Shown: positions 1 through 8,927 of the stretch, in pieces | How the letters are laid out: the number at the start of each line of letters is the position of its first letter | Numbering within the stretch: position 1 is the first letter of the stretch | From: CBDDLD01 sp965250025 | GTDB lineage: Bacteria > Bacteroidota > Bacteroidia > Flavobacteriales > Flavobacteriaceae | DNA: 64,000 bases | Reading direction: 5' to 3' | Assembly: GCA_965250025.1 (NCBI GenBank) | Contig: OZ252283.1 | Span: 1,488,001-1,552,000 of the forward strand | Program-made: the position numbers and the translations under genes | The notes under the pieces: generated by a model | Told to the model about the DNA's origin: nothing | The model's input: only the letters and a program-made list of their open reading frames with translations | Database searches by the model: none

Positions 1-1
1 T

Positions 2-2035
2 TCATCTAATAATTATGAGCCAACACTATACGCGTTTGATATCAAAGCATTTTCTGAAGATTCTACGGCTGTAGTGATTGATGTTACGAGTTTTTACGGT
101 TCCGATGTTAAAGCCATCAGTGGTTTATCCTCGGGATTACGAAAAGCCTATGGCGTAAGAAGCCTGGATAAGTCCAGAAGCTTTATCAATACCGTGAAAA
201 GTTTTCCGGAGAATATCGAAGTCATTCAGGATTTTACCTACAATGCCACCAAACCACCAAGCAATCGTAGTGCTGAGACCATAAGTGTTCAAATGAACCA
301 ATCCATGATCTTATTGCCTAAAGAAAAAATGCAACCTCGATATTTTGACGATCGTGTTGGCTGGTTTACTTTGAGTCGATACGATTATAGCAGTGAGGCA
401 TTAAAATCCGATCAAAAAACATATATAAGACGCTGGCGATTAGTACCCAAAGATATTGAAGCCTATAAACGAGGTGAATTGGTAGAGCCTGTGAAGCCTA
501 TTGTGTATTATTTAGATCCGGCTACACCCGAAAAGTTCAGAAGCTATATGAAAGAAGGGGTAGAGTTATGGCAGAAAGCCTTTGAAGTGGCAGGATTTAA
601 AAATGCGATTATTGCTAAAGACCCGCCATCGAAAACTGAAGATCCGGAATTTAGTCCGGAAGACATCAGGTATTCTGTGATACGCTATGTGGCCAGTACT
701 ACGCGAAATGCTACCGGACCTAGCGTTTCTGATCCTCGAACCGGAGAAATCATCGAAAGTGATATCATATGGTACCATAATCATTTAAGATCCTATCGTA
801 ACCGATACATGCTCGAAACCGGAGCAGCAAATCCATCGGCACGAACACTAAATACTCCCGATGCTGAAATAGGAGAGATGATGAAAATGGTCATAGCTCA
901 TGAGGTGGGGCATACCTTGGGGTTACCACATAATATGTGTGCCAGTAATGCCTATGATGTGGAGAGTTACAGAGATGGTACATTTACACAAAAGTATGGT
1001 ATTGCAGCAACCATAATGGATTATGCACGATACAATTACATTGCCCAACCGGGCGATACTAATATTAGATTTATAAGACAATTGGGGCCTTACGATGAGT
1101 ATGCCATTAATTATGGATACCGCTATATTCCCGAAGCTTCATCTGCTGAAGACGAACGTCAAACTTTGGATCAATGGATCATGGACAAAGCAGATGATCC
1201 ACGCTACAAGTTTGGGAAGCAAAGTAGTCGCTTCGACCCTAGGTCACAAACGGAAGATATTGGTGATAATAGTATTAAAGCCAGTACTTATGGACTTAAA
1301 AACTTAAAAATCGTAGCGGCCAATTTGCCAAAATGGACCAGTGATCAAACGAACGATTATAGTGATTTAGCCGAGCTGTACGGTGAGCTTTTGAGCGTGT
1401 GGTCAAGATATATAGGCCATGTTACCACACATATTGGCGGCGTGCATGAAGATCTCAAAACACCATCACAGCCGGGTGTGGTTTATTCGGCAGTTGCTAA
1501 AGCAGATCAACAAGCTGCCATGCAATGGTTGCATAAGAATGCTTTTACATCGCCTACCTGGATGGTCGATAAAAGTATTATGACCAATATTGATTATGCC
1601 GGATACACTGATCGTTTCAGACGATTGCAAGCCAGACATTTAAACGGCATATTAAGTTTTGAACGTTTGGGAAGGTTATTAGATCACCATGCCTTAGATG
1701 CAAGTAATTATTCGGCATTACAAATGCTAAGAGATTTACGAAAAGGCCTTTGGTCTGAAACGAAACAAGTTGCTAATGTAAGCATGTATCGCAGAAACTT
1801 ACAACGTGTTTATATTGATAGAATGGGGTATTTAATGACTGAAAAAATGGATCCTAACCGCAGTCGTAAATACTATAATGTCAATCAGTCCGACGTTAGA
1901 GCATTGGTAAGAGGAGAACTTAATGTTTTGCGTAAAGCACTCAAAATTGCAGCAACACAGGCCGTGAATACTGAAACACGATACCATTATAGGGATTGTA
2001 TAGAACGTATCAGTACGATTTTAGACCCGAAGTAA
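2..2035 (+). CDS. Zinc-dependent metalloprotease, 5' end outside window
   Basis: The reading frame is open from the first bases of the window, so the gene begins upstream and only about the last 678 codons are present. A GTG at 74 is internal, not the start. The zinc-binding motif HEVGHTLGLPHN begins at base 899: two His and the catalytic Glu, with a third His in the extended HExxHxxGxxHN form typical of metzincin-like enzymes. Surrounding sequence (a segment starting YYLDPATPEKF, and a long C-terminal helical part) fits the large Bacteroidota proteases annotated as DUF5117/DUF4953 zinc-dependent metalloproteases, which are usually exported. No signal peptide can be judged because the N-terminus is missing. 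Substrate unknown. Confidence in the protease class is high. Confidence 0.9.
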   Translation, partial: SSNNYEPTLYAFDIKAFSEDSTAVVIDVTSFYGSDVKAISGLSSGLRKAYGVRSLDKSRSFINTVKSFPENIEVIQDFTYNATKPPSNRSAETISVQMNQSMILLPKEKMQPRYFDDRVGWFTLSRYDYSSEALKSDQKTYIRRWRLVPKDIEAYKRGELVEPVKPIVYYLDPATPEKFRSYMKEGVELWQKAFEVAGFKNAIIAKDPPSKTEDPEFSPEDIRYSVIRYVASTTRNATGPSVSDPRTGEIIESDIIWYHNHLRSYRNRYMLETGAANPSARTLNTPDAEIGEMMKMVIAHEVGHTLGLPHNMCASNAYDVESYRDGTFTQKYGIAATIMDYARYNYIAQPGDTNIRFIRQLGPYDEYAINYGYRYIPEASSAEDERQTLDQWIMDKADDPRYKFGKQSSRFDPRSQTEDIGDNSIKASTYGLKNLKIVAANLPKWTSDQTNDYSDLAELYGELLSVWSRYIGHVTTHIGGVHEDLKTPSQPGVVYSAVAKADQQAAMQWLHKNAFTSPTWMVDKSIMTNIDYAGYTDRFRRLQARHLNGILSFERLGRLLDHHALDASNYSALQMLRDLRKGLWSETKQVANVSMYRRNLQRVYIDRMGYLMTEKMDPNRSRKYYNVNQSDVRALVRGELNVLRKALKIAATQAVNTETRYHYRDCIERISTILDPK

Positions 2036-2080
2036 TACTATCAAAGTACTATTAATAAAGAGATTTCTGAAAAGAAGTGA

Positions 2081-2233
2081 TCGTATATAGTAGTTGATCA
2101 AAAAACTTTAGATCATATCATTGCCACTGTATTTAATTGTCCTACCTTGCATGGACTATACAAGTATGCTAGCTATGATGCTTTGGGTAATTTGGCAGGA
2201 AAGAAATTAAAGAAAGCAGGTGATCATATTTAA
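2081..2233 (+). pseudogene. Possible gene remnant, 50 codons, no start
   Basis: After an in-frame TGA at 2078, an open stretch of 50 codons ends in TAA at 2231. The peptide is protein-like (contains FNCPTLHGLYKYASYDALG and ends KKAGDHI) but has no ATG and no recognisable start. It sits in a 298-bp gap between the protease and the cold-shock gene. It looks like the 3' end of a decayed gene, though chance cannot be excluded. I do not recognise the family. Confidence 0.25.
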
Positions 2234-2333
2234 CCACAATCGTTTTTAGAATTATTACAATAATATAAAGGTACCGTAATCCTAGGAAGCAGATTTTAGT
2301 TTAATTTTAAATCAAGGTATCTATATCTACTCT

Positions 2334-2789
2334 ATGGCTAAATCACAGCAAACATTTAACAAAAATGAGAAAGAAAAAAAGCGTTTAAAAAAACGTGAAG
2401 AGAAAAAAAAGAAAATGGAAGCCCGCAAACTCGAAAAAGAGACTAACGGCTCTAAAGGGATTCAATTTGCTTATGTGGATCATAATGGGAATCTTACCGA
2501 TACACCACCAGATCCATTACATAAAATAAATGTTGAGGCTGAAAGCATTGAGATTACTATTCCGAAAAAACAAGATAATGAACCTGAAGAAGATCCTATA
2601 AAAAAAGGAAAGGTCGCCTTTTTTAATGACGCTAAAGGTTATGGGTTTGTTTCTGATAATGAAACTAATGAAAAATACTTCGTTCATATATCTGATACCA
2701 TAGATCAAATAAAAGAAGGCAATCAGGTAACCTTTGAACTTGAAAAAGGAAAAAGAGGTCTAAATGCGGTGAGGGTAAAATTGTCTTAG
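2334..2789 (+). CDS. Cold-shock domain protein with basic N-terminal extension
   Basis: This 151-aa protein ends in a cold-shock domain (about residues 88-151). GKVAFFNDAKGYGFV and YFVHISD are the RNP1- and RNP2-like nucleic-acid-binding strands. Residues 1-45 are extremely Lys/Glu-rich and probably a helical RNA-contacting tail. This extended layout is common in Bacteroidota, where canonical CspA-type proteins are about 65 aa. Likely an RNA chaperone or single-strand nucleic-acid binder in the cytoplasm. The 3' end overlaps the convergent deoxynucleotidase gene by 4 bp. Confidence 0.9.
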   Translation: MAKSQQTFNKNEKEKKRLKKREEKKKKMEARKLEKETNGSKGIQFAYVDHNGNLTDTPPDPLHKINVEAESIEITIPKKQDNEPEEDPIKKGKVAFFNDAKGYGFVSDNETNEKYFVHISDTIDQIKEGNQVTFELEKGKRGLNAVRVKLS

Positions 2790-3307
2790 AGAAGCTTTCT
2801 GGCCACATCTAACCAATTATCCACCCGGTCATAACCTTTGGTATGTACATTATGCGGTGATGTAAATAATAAGGTACTGCCTTCAAATGTTTCCAAGTTA
2901 TAGCTTCTGTCGTCTATAAGCAGGTCGCCACGTAAAATAAACTTATGCCCGCACATAATGCGGTGTTGCCAAGGAATGAATGGGAAGTACTCATCGAGCC
3001 AATCGCTTTTCTCACGTAGAGAATTTGGAAACTGTGTGGCAGCTGTAGCGATATATACGTCGTACTTGTGCCAAAGAGCTTCCATTACAATCTGGCTATC
3101 TTTTATAGGTTTTAGGGTTCTAAAAAACCCTTCGGTATGTGCATGTTTAAGAATGCTGGATTGTCGTACTTCGGGGACGTTTTGCCATACTTCGCCACTT
3201 TCAAAATTGGCTAGTGATAATTCTTCTTTAAACTCTTCATTATAAAGTTCAATGTGTCTGCCATAGGTATCTGCCAACACGTCATCCATATCTACAAAAA
3301 TGGTCAT
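2786..3307 (-). CDS. 5'(3')-deoxyribonucleotidase-like HAD phosphatase
   Basis: The 173-aa protein opens with FVDMDDVLADTYG, the DxDxV nucleophile motif of the NT5C class of HAD phosphatases, which dephosphorylate deoxynucleoside monophosphates. A later GDLLIDDRSYN segment gives the conserved acidic motif that binds magnesium. Length matches the bacterial family (about 170-190 aa). Expected to be cytoplasmic and to trim dNMP pools. The ATG at 3307 starts the motif directly, and a good promoter match lies about 60 bp upstream. Convergent with the cold-shock gene. Confidence 0.88.
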   Translation of the reverse strand: MTIFVDMDDVLADTYGRHIELYNEEFKEELSLANFESGEVWQNVPEVRQSSILKHAHTEGFFRTLKPIKDSQIVMEALWHKYDVYIATAATQFPNSLREKSDWLDEYFPFIPWQHRIMCGHKFILRGDLLIDDRSYNLETFEGSTLLFTSPHNVHTKGYDRVDNWLDVARKLL

Positions 3308-3366
3308 CTTCTAATCGTTTTTTGCTTATTAAATCAATTTATTAGTAAATGTAAATCAATTTAAAC

Positions 3367-3400
3367 CAAATATATAAGCTTGATAGTAAGCTTAATACAA
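3367..3400 (-). promoter_or_regulatory. Bacteroidota-type promoter for the deoxynucleotidase gene
   Basis: On the minus strand a TTG (3400-3398) is followed after 23 bp by TATATTTG (3374-3367), matching the TAnnTTTG -7 element. The spacer is at the long end of the usual range. The gene begins about 60 bp downstream. Confidence 0.5.
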
Positions 3401-3432
3401 TCGTAATCTTTTATTAGCGAATCGTTAAAGTA

Positions 3433-4359
3433 CTATAATTCTAAGACCAGTTTTTGGCCTACTTTAATTACGGCATTACGCTTTATAAAATTGGTTTTGC
3501 ATATGGAAGTTACCGAAACATTATTGCGTTGGGCTATTTTAGATAAGGTGTCGCCACGCCTTACAATGTAGATTTTATTTTGCTTTTTAAGACTTTCTAG
3601 AGCTTCTTCCTCAGTAAGTATAAGTGCCAGTTGACTTTGCCTTTTAGAACTGTGCATGTGCGGACGTGTCCATTGGTGTGTGACCCACAAATCCTGAGCT
3701 CTAATGGTATTGTTCTCGTCAAAACCAAAGAGGTACTCCGGGTTTATGGATACGCCTTTGTAATTCACTACCAAATGCAAATGACTGCCTCTGGCATTTC
3801 CACTGGTACCACCTTTACCCAAAAGTTGTCCTTTTCTAACCGTATCGTTGACTTTTACGGCATAGCGTGATAAATGGGCATACACTGTTTCCAGACCGTT
3901 GTAATGTCTTACAATTACCGTACGACCATGACCGCTATTATAGCTGGCAAAACGTATAATACCATCTAACATGGCAAAGACACTATCGCCGGTAATAAGA
4001 TCAATATCAATACCTTTATGTGGTCTGCCTTTGCGCCATCCGTATCGTGAGGTAACAACTTTATCTCTGGGAATAGGGGAGGCGTAAGTACTATCAGAAA
4101 ACTTTAGGTGTATAGGGAATTTTACCAAAGTATTCTTATAGGGGTTAAATACTTTAGTATTCCAATGCGCTGCTTTAATATCTACAGTTGCTGTGGAATC
4201 GTGATCGATTACGGGAATAACAATCTCGTTGACAAAGGTCCCTTTTTTAAATGAGGGCTGTTCTATTGCTAACTTTAATTCAGTGTCAGAAACGGGGATA
4301 TTCTGAGCTTGTAAATTAACAGATAGAACTATTAGGGTTAGGGTAACTAATAATTTCAT
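3433..4359 (-). CDS. Exported M23 peptidase with C-terminal LysM
   Basis: About 308 aa from the ATG at 4359, chosen because it begins a clean signal peptide (MKLLVTLTLIVLSVNLQAQ). An upstream ATG at 4422 would add 21 residues that spoil it. The middle holds an M23 lysostaphin-like endopeptidase domain: PHKGIDIDL gives the His and Asp ligands and SHLHLVVNY the HxH motif. The last 45 residues (IYIVRRGDTLSKIAQRNN onward) form one LysM peptidoglycan-binding domain. Likely cleaves peptidoglycan cross-links in the periplasm during growth or division. It stands alone, downstream of nothing obvious. Confidence 0.9.
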   Translation of the reverse strand: MKLLVTLTLIVLSVNLQAQNIPVSDTELKLAIEQPSFKKGTFVNEIVIPVIDHDSTATVDIKAAHWNTKVFNPYKNTLVKFPIHLKFSDSTYASPIPRDKVVTSRYGWRKGRPHKGIDIDLITGDSVFAMLDGIIRFASYNSGHGRTVIVRHYNGLETVYAHLSRYAVKVNDTVRKGQLLGKGGTSGNARGSHLHLVVNYKGVSINPEYLFGFDENNTIRAQDLWVTHQWTRPHMHSSKRQSQLALILTEEEALESLKKQNKIYIVRRGDTLSKIAQRNNVSVTSICKTNFIKRNAVIKVGQKLVLEL

Positions 4360-4579
4360 TCTATAAAGCCGTTGACAGGTTTTTAAGCTGCCAAAAATTT
4401 TTTGATTGACGAATTTATACAAAATAACGTCATAAGGTGTTAATCTATTGTTAGAGTTTTAAACAAAGTAATGAACGGTACAAGCAAAAGACCAATGTCT
4501 TTAGTATCGACTAAATAATGAAGGTGAACTAACGGACAATAAATGACTAAAAATGGACTTTTCATTCGTTTATATTTTA

Positions 4580-4587
4580 TATATTTG
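4580..4587 (+). promoter_or_regulatory. Candidate -7 element upstream of the 260/804-aa gene pair
   Basis: TATATTTG matches TAnnTTTG, 120 bp upstream of the ATG at 4707. No TTG is well placed for the -33 element, so this is weak. The rest of the 347-bp gap (4360-4706) holds no gene I can support. Confidence 0.3.
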
Positions 4588-4706
4588 AGAGAACCATAGC
4601 ATACAGTGGTCCAAATTCCAAAAAGATTTTTTTAATAGCAATTTAAAGGAGTACATAAGTTTTAAGTACCCCATTTTTATTAACAGATTATACTTGCATT
4701 CTATTT

Positions 4707-5489
4707 ATGGCAAAGGAGAACTTAATTGATCAGTGGTTCGATTGGGAAGTTATTCATCAAAAGGATCAAAAAATGGAATTTACTTCCGAAGAAATTATAG
4801 CCTTAAATAAGGGGTTTGATATGGCCGAAGACCTTTTTTTTGGTATGGGTGATACCAATCATAATGAACGTACGAGGAAGATTACCATTCAGGATGTGCA
4901 GATTAGCGTTTCTAAGCGTATAAAATTTTATCCAAGACTCAGCCTTTTTAAGATCTCAGATTCTAAAAGTGAATTCCCCGTATCTGTATTGTTAAATGAC
5001 AATTACAAGGATTATTTTAAAAGCAGGTTAAGTTTTATACTGGATAAAACCAATAGAGGCATCTATAGTGCCAATGAACAAAACCATATCATTCTCAAAA
5101 ACGATATTGACATTGTAGCCTACATTAAATTCTTTTTTTATAGTGTTGAAGGCCGGCACGGTAAGTTTTATTTAGTAGATAACAAAGCGGACATTATTCC
5201 TTTTTTAGAGATGTCATTACGTGCAGACGCTTCTAAATCAGGGTTAGAGCGCGATAAAGAAGAAGAGCTTAAAAAACTAAACGAATTTTTCGAAAAGGCA
5301 TCTGTGGAAACCATAGCGATCAAAGTAACTGAAGCGTTTGATTTTCAAAACCCAACTACTAAACTCAGAATAAATGACGTTTACGTCATTTTTAAAGGGT
5401 CCTTATTTAAAACCAATGTTGAAATCGACAGGCTTACAGGTCATATAGTCATGACTGATGATGAAGAGCTCATAAAATTTTACGAATAA
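4707..5489 (+). CDS. Unrecognised 260-aa cytoplasmic protein, partner of downstream repeat protein
   Basis: No signal peptide and no membrane segment. The sequence is mixed alpha/beta with a charged helical stretch around residues 178-200 (ERDKEEELKKLNEFFEKA). I recognise no motif or family. It ends 8 bp before the 804-aa gene in the same direction, so the two are very probably co-transcribed and may act together. Composition is like that of the neighbouring chromosome. Function unknown; real-gene confidence is high because of length, start placement and tight spacing. Confidence 0.8.
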   Translation: MAKENLIDQWFDWEVIHQKDQKMEFTSEEIIALNKGFDMAEDLFFGMGDTNHNERTRKITIQDVQISVSKRIKFYPRLSLFKISDSKSEFPVSVLLNDNYKDYFKSRLSFILDKTNRGIYSANEQNHIILKNDIDIVAYIKFFFYSVEGRHGKFYLVDNKADIIPFLEMSLRADASKSGLERDKEEELKKLNEFFEKASVETIAIKVTEAFDFQNPTTKLRINDVYVIFKGSLFKTNVEIDRLTGHIVMTDDEELIKFYE

Positions 5490-5497
5490 TATAGTTT

Positions 5498-7912
5498 ATG
5501 AAGTTTTTAGACCTGCTGAATAACATCAATTTTTTCATAAGCGCTCCTGCAGACCGGCAGTCGGAATACCAGAGTTTGCAATTGCATGCACACGTGCGTG
5601 CACTCACGCTAACCAAAGCCGAAGTATTGTTGTTTAAAAGAGGACTCCCGAAAGGGCGTATCGAATACAATACCAATACTACTAATATCATTAGATCGGA
5701 GATCCTCAACTGGTTTTTAAGGATTCCTGAAAGCTATAGGTATAGATTTAGAAAGAACAAATTGCACATTGCCAATGCTAATATTATGAGCATGGGTAAT
5801 TATAACAAGTATGTTAAAAGAATATACAACCTAAAGCATATCGATACGGATGAATATGTTCTGGATCTGTCTAAAGCACGTATTGATATTGATCTGTCCT
5901 TTGATAATTGTGTGTTTCATGGCGGTATTGATATTAGTCATTCTGAAATGAAAAACCTGAAGTTCTCGTATTGTACTATTGGCATTGGTGAAGCCAGAAA
6001 GAATTTTTTCAACGATACGGAAATCATACCCAGTATTTATGCGAATGAGGCCTGTATTGACGGGAGTTTGGAGCTAACAGGCGGCCAATCGCTTTATGAG
6101 CTGAACAACTATGAAAGTTACATCCACGGCTGTTTATACATGGCTAATATTGAGGTAAGTGGCATTTTTAAAGTCTCAAGTTTAATCTTTCACGAAACGG
6201 TAGATATCTCGTTTAGCAAATGCGATGTGTTATCGTTTTATCAGGTGGCCTTCCTAAAAGCCAGTTTAGTAGCCTTATACTGCAATATTAGGAACGTCTA
6301 TTTTCATTATTCCCAATTCATTTGTGATTTTGAGGCGCCCAATTATATTGCTGCAGATTTTAAAGCGCTTGAAGGTGAGTATTTTTTCTTTAGAAATAAG
6401 TGCCTGAGTATCGGTACTATAAATCTATCTGAAGCCACAGTAAACAAGACTATAGATTTCAACGACTCCTTTCTAATTTCGCCTTTAGTCGCTGGTTTGG
6501 ATGCCGTTATTAATGATAATCTTACGTTGATCAATGCTAAGACGTCCCAAATGTTATTGAACAATAACCTCATAAGCCTTGGGAAAATCAATGCCACTCA
6601 GACGGATGCTTCCAATGTACTGTTAAATAACTCTAAGTTTATTAACTATAGCAATCATGATTTCGGTAGAGCAATAGACTTTAGCAATTCTAACATCAGT
6701 AATTTATGGAGTATTGTTAATGTGAATCAAAACGATGTTGAGACTTCAGACAGTACTTATATCAAAAGTTTTTTTGATAGCCTTAAAAAGGGGTTTGAGA
6801 GTAAAACCATCGATAAGACAGAGACTGCAATCGCCTATTTAAAACGCATTATTGATGTTATGGAAAAAATACTCAATAATAGCGGTTTACAGTTGTTAGA
6901 GGTAATAGAAAAGAATGAATTTGATAACGAGATTTCCTCAGTATACCTTTCTAGCAAGAAGAAAAAAGCCTTGCGTAACGAAAAGTACATGCCCAAACAC
7001 ACTCTATTTGTTGGGGAGGTCAATTTATCGAGTTTAAAAATGACCGGAAAATTGGATCTGGCTGGTGGCTTTTACTATTCGCCATCGCGATATAATGCCA
7101 GTACTGGTGATGATTCAAAAGCCAAAGAGAATACCGTAAAGGCCATTAATTTAAGGCACTTAAAGCTGGAAGGCGATTTGTTCATTAACGACTTTAAGGA
7201 CACCAATAGCATTCCAAATTTCAGAGCTGTTGGAAAAGTCGATTTGCATTCGGCCAGTGCCAATCAGTTTTTTGTAAACCCGACCAGAGGGATGTATTCG
7301 GATAGCGATTGGCATTTAACAGGATTTAAATACAATTACATCCATTGCTCTAAGGTGAATAAAAAAGTGCTGTGCAGGCGTAAGTGGTTTAAGATCGATT
7401 TTGAAGAACCTAACTACCGACAACCCTATGAACAACTGGCTTCTGCACTCATCAAATCCGGTGATGACTCTACAGCAAAAAAAGTCATTATTCAAGGGCG
7501 GTTTAGAACCAGTCGAATTAATATTGTACAGTATGTATTGTTTGCTGTTCTGGGATTCTTTTCATTCTTTGGTATTCCCGCATGGCGTTCTTTCTTGGTA
7601 CTGATCCTGTTATTCTTTATTGGGAAATCCTACAATAGCATTGCCTTTCATCAGGACGGGTTTACGGCAAAAGAGGCACAGTATGCCAATACATTTTATC
7701 CGGGACGCTATACTTTTGATAATATGATACCAGTGAAGTTTCAAGAAACGGAATACCTTACGAACGATAATGACATCTGTTTTGATAACGGGGTCCTGTC
7801 CCTAAGCCTTCCGACGACAAGAAATTTCAACTACTGTCATAAAATTGCTAGTACGATCTTCTTAACGGTTTTTATTATCGGTATTGCCCGAATTACCAAG
7901 CGCGAGGATTAA
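5498..7912 (+). CDS. 804-aa repeat (beta-helix-like) protein with C-terminal membrane anchors
   Basis: Residues about 75-650 carry irregular repeats of the style LDLSKARIDIDLSFDNC, IDISHSEMKNLKFSYC and INLRHLKLEGDLFIND. This pattern suits a stacked beta-helix related to pentapeptide-repeat folds. The N-terminal 80 residues (LTKAEVLLFKRG, then IIRSEILNWFLR) recall proteins loosely annotated as membrane-associated oxidoreductases, in which an RAEVLR-type helix precedes LDL-type repeats. No oxidoreductase motif is visible here. Near the C-terminus are two or three hydrophobic segments (about 672-710 and 780-797) with no N-terminal signal peptide, so the repeat domain is probably cytoplasmic and tethered to the inner membrane. 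Likely operon with the preceding gene. Confidence 0.8.
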   Translation: MKFLDLLNNINFFISAPADRQSEYQSLQLHAHVRALTLTKAEVLLFKRGLPKGRIEYNTNTTNIIRSEILNWFLRIPESYRYRFRKNKLHIANANIMSMGNYNKYVKRIYNLKHIDTDEYVLDLSKARIDIDLSFDNCVFHGGIDISHSEMKNLKFSYCTIGIGEARKNFFNDTEIIPSIYANEACIDGSLELTGGQSLYELNNYESYIHGCLYMANIEVSGIFKVSSLIFHETVDISFSKCDVLSFYQVAFLKASLVALYCNIRNVYFHYSQFICDFEAPNYIAADFKALEGEYFFFRNKCLSIGTINLSEATVNKTIDFNDSFLISPLVAGLDAVINDNLTLINAKTSQMLLNNNLISLGKINATQTDASNVLLNNSKFINYSNHDFGRAIDFSNSNISNLWSIVNVNQNDVETSDSTYIKSFFDSLKKGFESKTIDKTETAIAYLKRIIDVMEKILNNSGLQLLEVIEKNEFDNEISSVYLSSKKKKALRNEKYMPKHTLFVGEVNLSSLKMTGKLDLAGGFYYSPSRYNASTGDDSKAKENTVKAINLRHLKLEGDLFINDFKDTNSIPNFRAVGKVDLHSASANQFFVNPTRGMYSDSDWHLTGFKYNYIHCSKVNKKVLCRRKWFKIDFEEPNYRQPYEQLASALIKSGDDSTAKKVIIQGRFRTSRINIVQYVLFAVLGFFSFFGIPAWRSFLVLILLFFIGKSYNSIAFHQDGFTAKEAQYANTFYPGRYTFDNMIPVKFQETEYLTNDNDICFDNGVLSLSLPTTRNFNYCHKIASTIFLTVFIIGIARITKRED

Positions 7913-7922
7913 TCGTAGATGT

Positions 7923-8444
7923 CTAGTCTGTAATCCTTACAATTTTTGAGTATAAAAACTGCTGGTCCCAGGTTTGTGTTTCAAAATTGTAAACGCCTAT
8001 GGTATAGTTATAAGTATCATTGTCGACATATTGCCATTGGTCAGTGATGGTCATTTGCTGATCGCCAACACCATAGCTGTAAGTGTAATAAATGTCTTTG
8101 TTACGGTATTTAATTTCACCTTTGGTAATGCCGCCAAAAACATCAAATTCATAAAATACCATGGTAGTGTTAGTAGCATCAAAAGCCCGGATGCCTTCGT
8201 TACGCAAACCACGCTCGTAGCCTGTTTTACTAACGTTGCCATAGGTGGTGGTTTTTAGGAGTTTCCCATTTAGACTGGATTTATATGTAATGTCCAATAG
8301 GTGAGGCGTGCCATCGCCCCATTTGGCATCCAAATGCCAAGTGCCACCGATTAGGTTTTGATGTGCTTCAAAAGGCGTCTTGTCATTTTGTGCATAAAAC
8401 GGTGTTGCTGTTAAAAGTGTAAGGAGTAAAATAAATGTTCTCAT
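7923..8444 (-). CDS. Exported 173-aa protein, lipocalin-like
   Basis: A signal peptide (MRTFILLLTLLTATPFYAQ) is followed by about 150 residues of mostly beta-strand sequence, beginning LIGGTWHLDAKWGDG. The G-x-W opening and strand pattern suggest a small barrel similar to DUF1579/lipocalin-like proteins, but I cannot assign a family firmly. It lies 11 bp downstream of the DUF1761 gene in the same direction, so probably in one operon with it. Probably periplasmic. Confidence 0.75.
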   Translation of the reverse strand: MRTFILLLTLLTATPFYAQNDKTPFEAHQNLIGGTWHLDAKWGDGTPHLLDITYKSSLNGKLLKTTTYGNVSKTGYERGLRNEGIRAFDATNTTMVFYEFDVFGGITKGEIKYRNKDIYYTYSYGVGDQQMTITDQWQYVDNDTYNYTIGVYNFETQTWDQQFLYSKIVRITD

Positions 8445-8455
8445 GATGTTATGAT

Positions 8456-8863
8456 TTATCGCCAGGCGCCAATAATAGCTCCAATAATAGTAAAATAAAG
8501 AATAATAAAACCGCTATTGATCAGAATGTATTTCCAGTTCTTAAGCTCAAACAATGCGATGATGGCAAAAATAGCAGAGGCCCAACCGAAGCCTGTTAAG
8601 AAACCTGCAGTAGCACCCCAAGCCAGATCGGTACCGGAATCCCCCAAAAAGAAGGCCATATTATAAGCCATGAGTAGTGCCAGTAAAAACCCTATGCCAT
8701 ACATTTTTAGAGGGCTTGCGGTTTTGAGTTGTGCGTCGGTAAGCTGATTTTCTGTTTTCCAGGCTTTAAAAAAAAGAGCCGGTGAATACCAAACAGCACC
8801 CAAAGCCAAATTGGCAATGGCACTAGTAAAAACGGCCCAGTGGTTGATTACAATGTCTTCCAT
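8456..8863 (-). CDS. DUF1761 family membrane protein
   Basis: 135 aa with four hydrophobic helices. The N-terminal WAVFTSAIANLALGAVWYSPALF matches the conserved ALGAVWYSP-type signature of DUF1761 inner-membrane proteins, and the length is typical. Molecular role unknown in the family. It lies between an AraC regulator gene (64 bp upstream) and an exported protein gene (11 bp downstream), all on the minus strand. Control by that regulator is plausible. Confidence 0.88.
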   Translation of the reverse strand: MEDIVINHWAVFTSAIANLALGAVWYSPALFFKAWKTENQLTDAQLKTASPLKMYGIGFLLALLMAYNMAFFLGDSGTDLAWGATAGFLTGFGWASAIFAIIALFELKNWKYILINSGFIILYFTIIGAIIGAWR

Positions 8864-8927
8864 AATCGATGTTTAAGAGTTATGGGACAAATTACGTGGA
8901 ATGCGATTTGAAAAAATTGTAAAAAAT

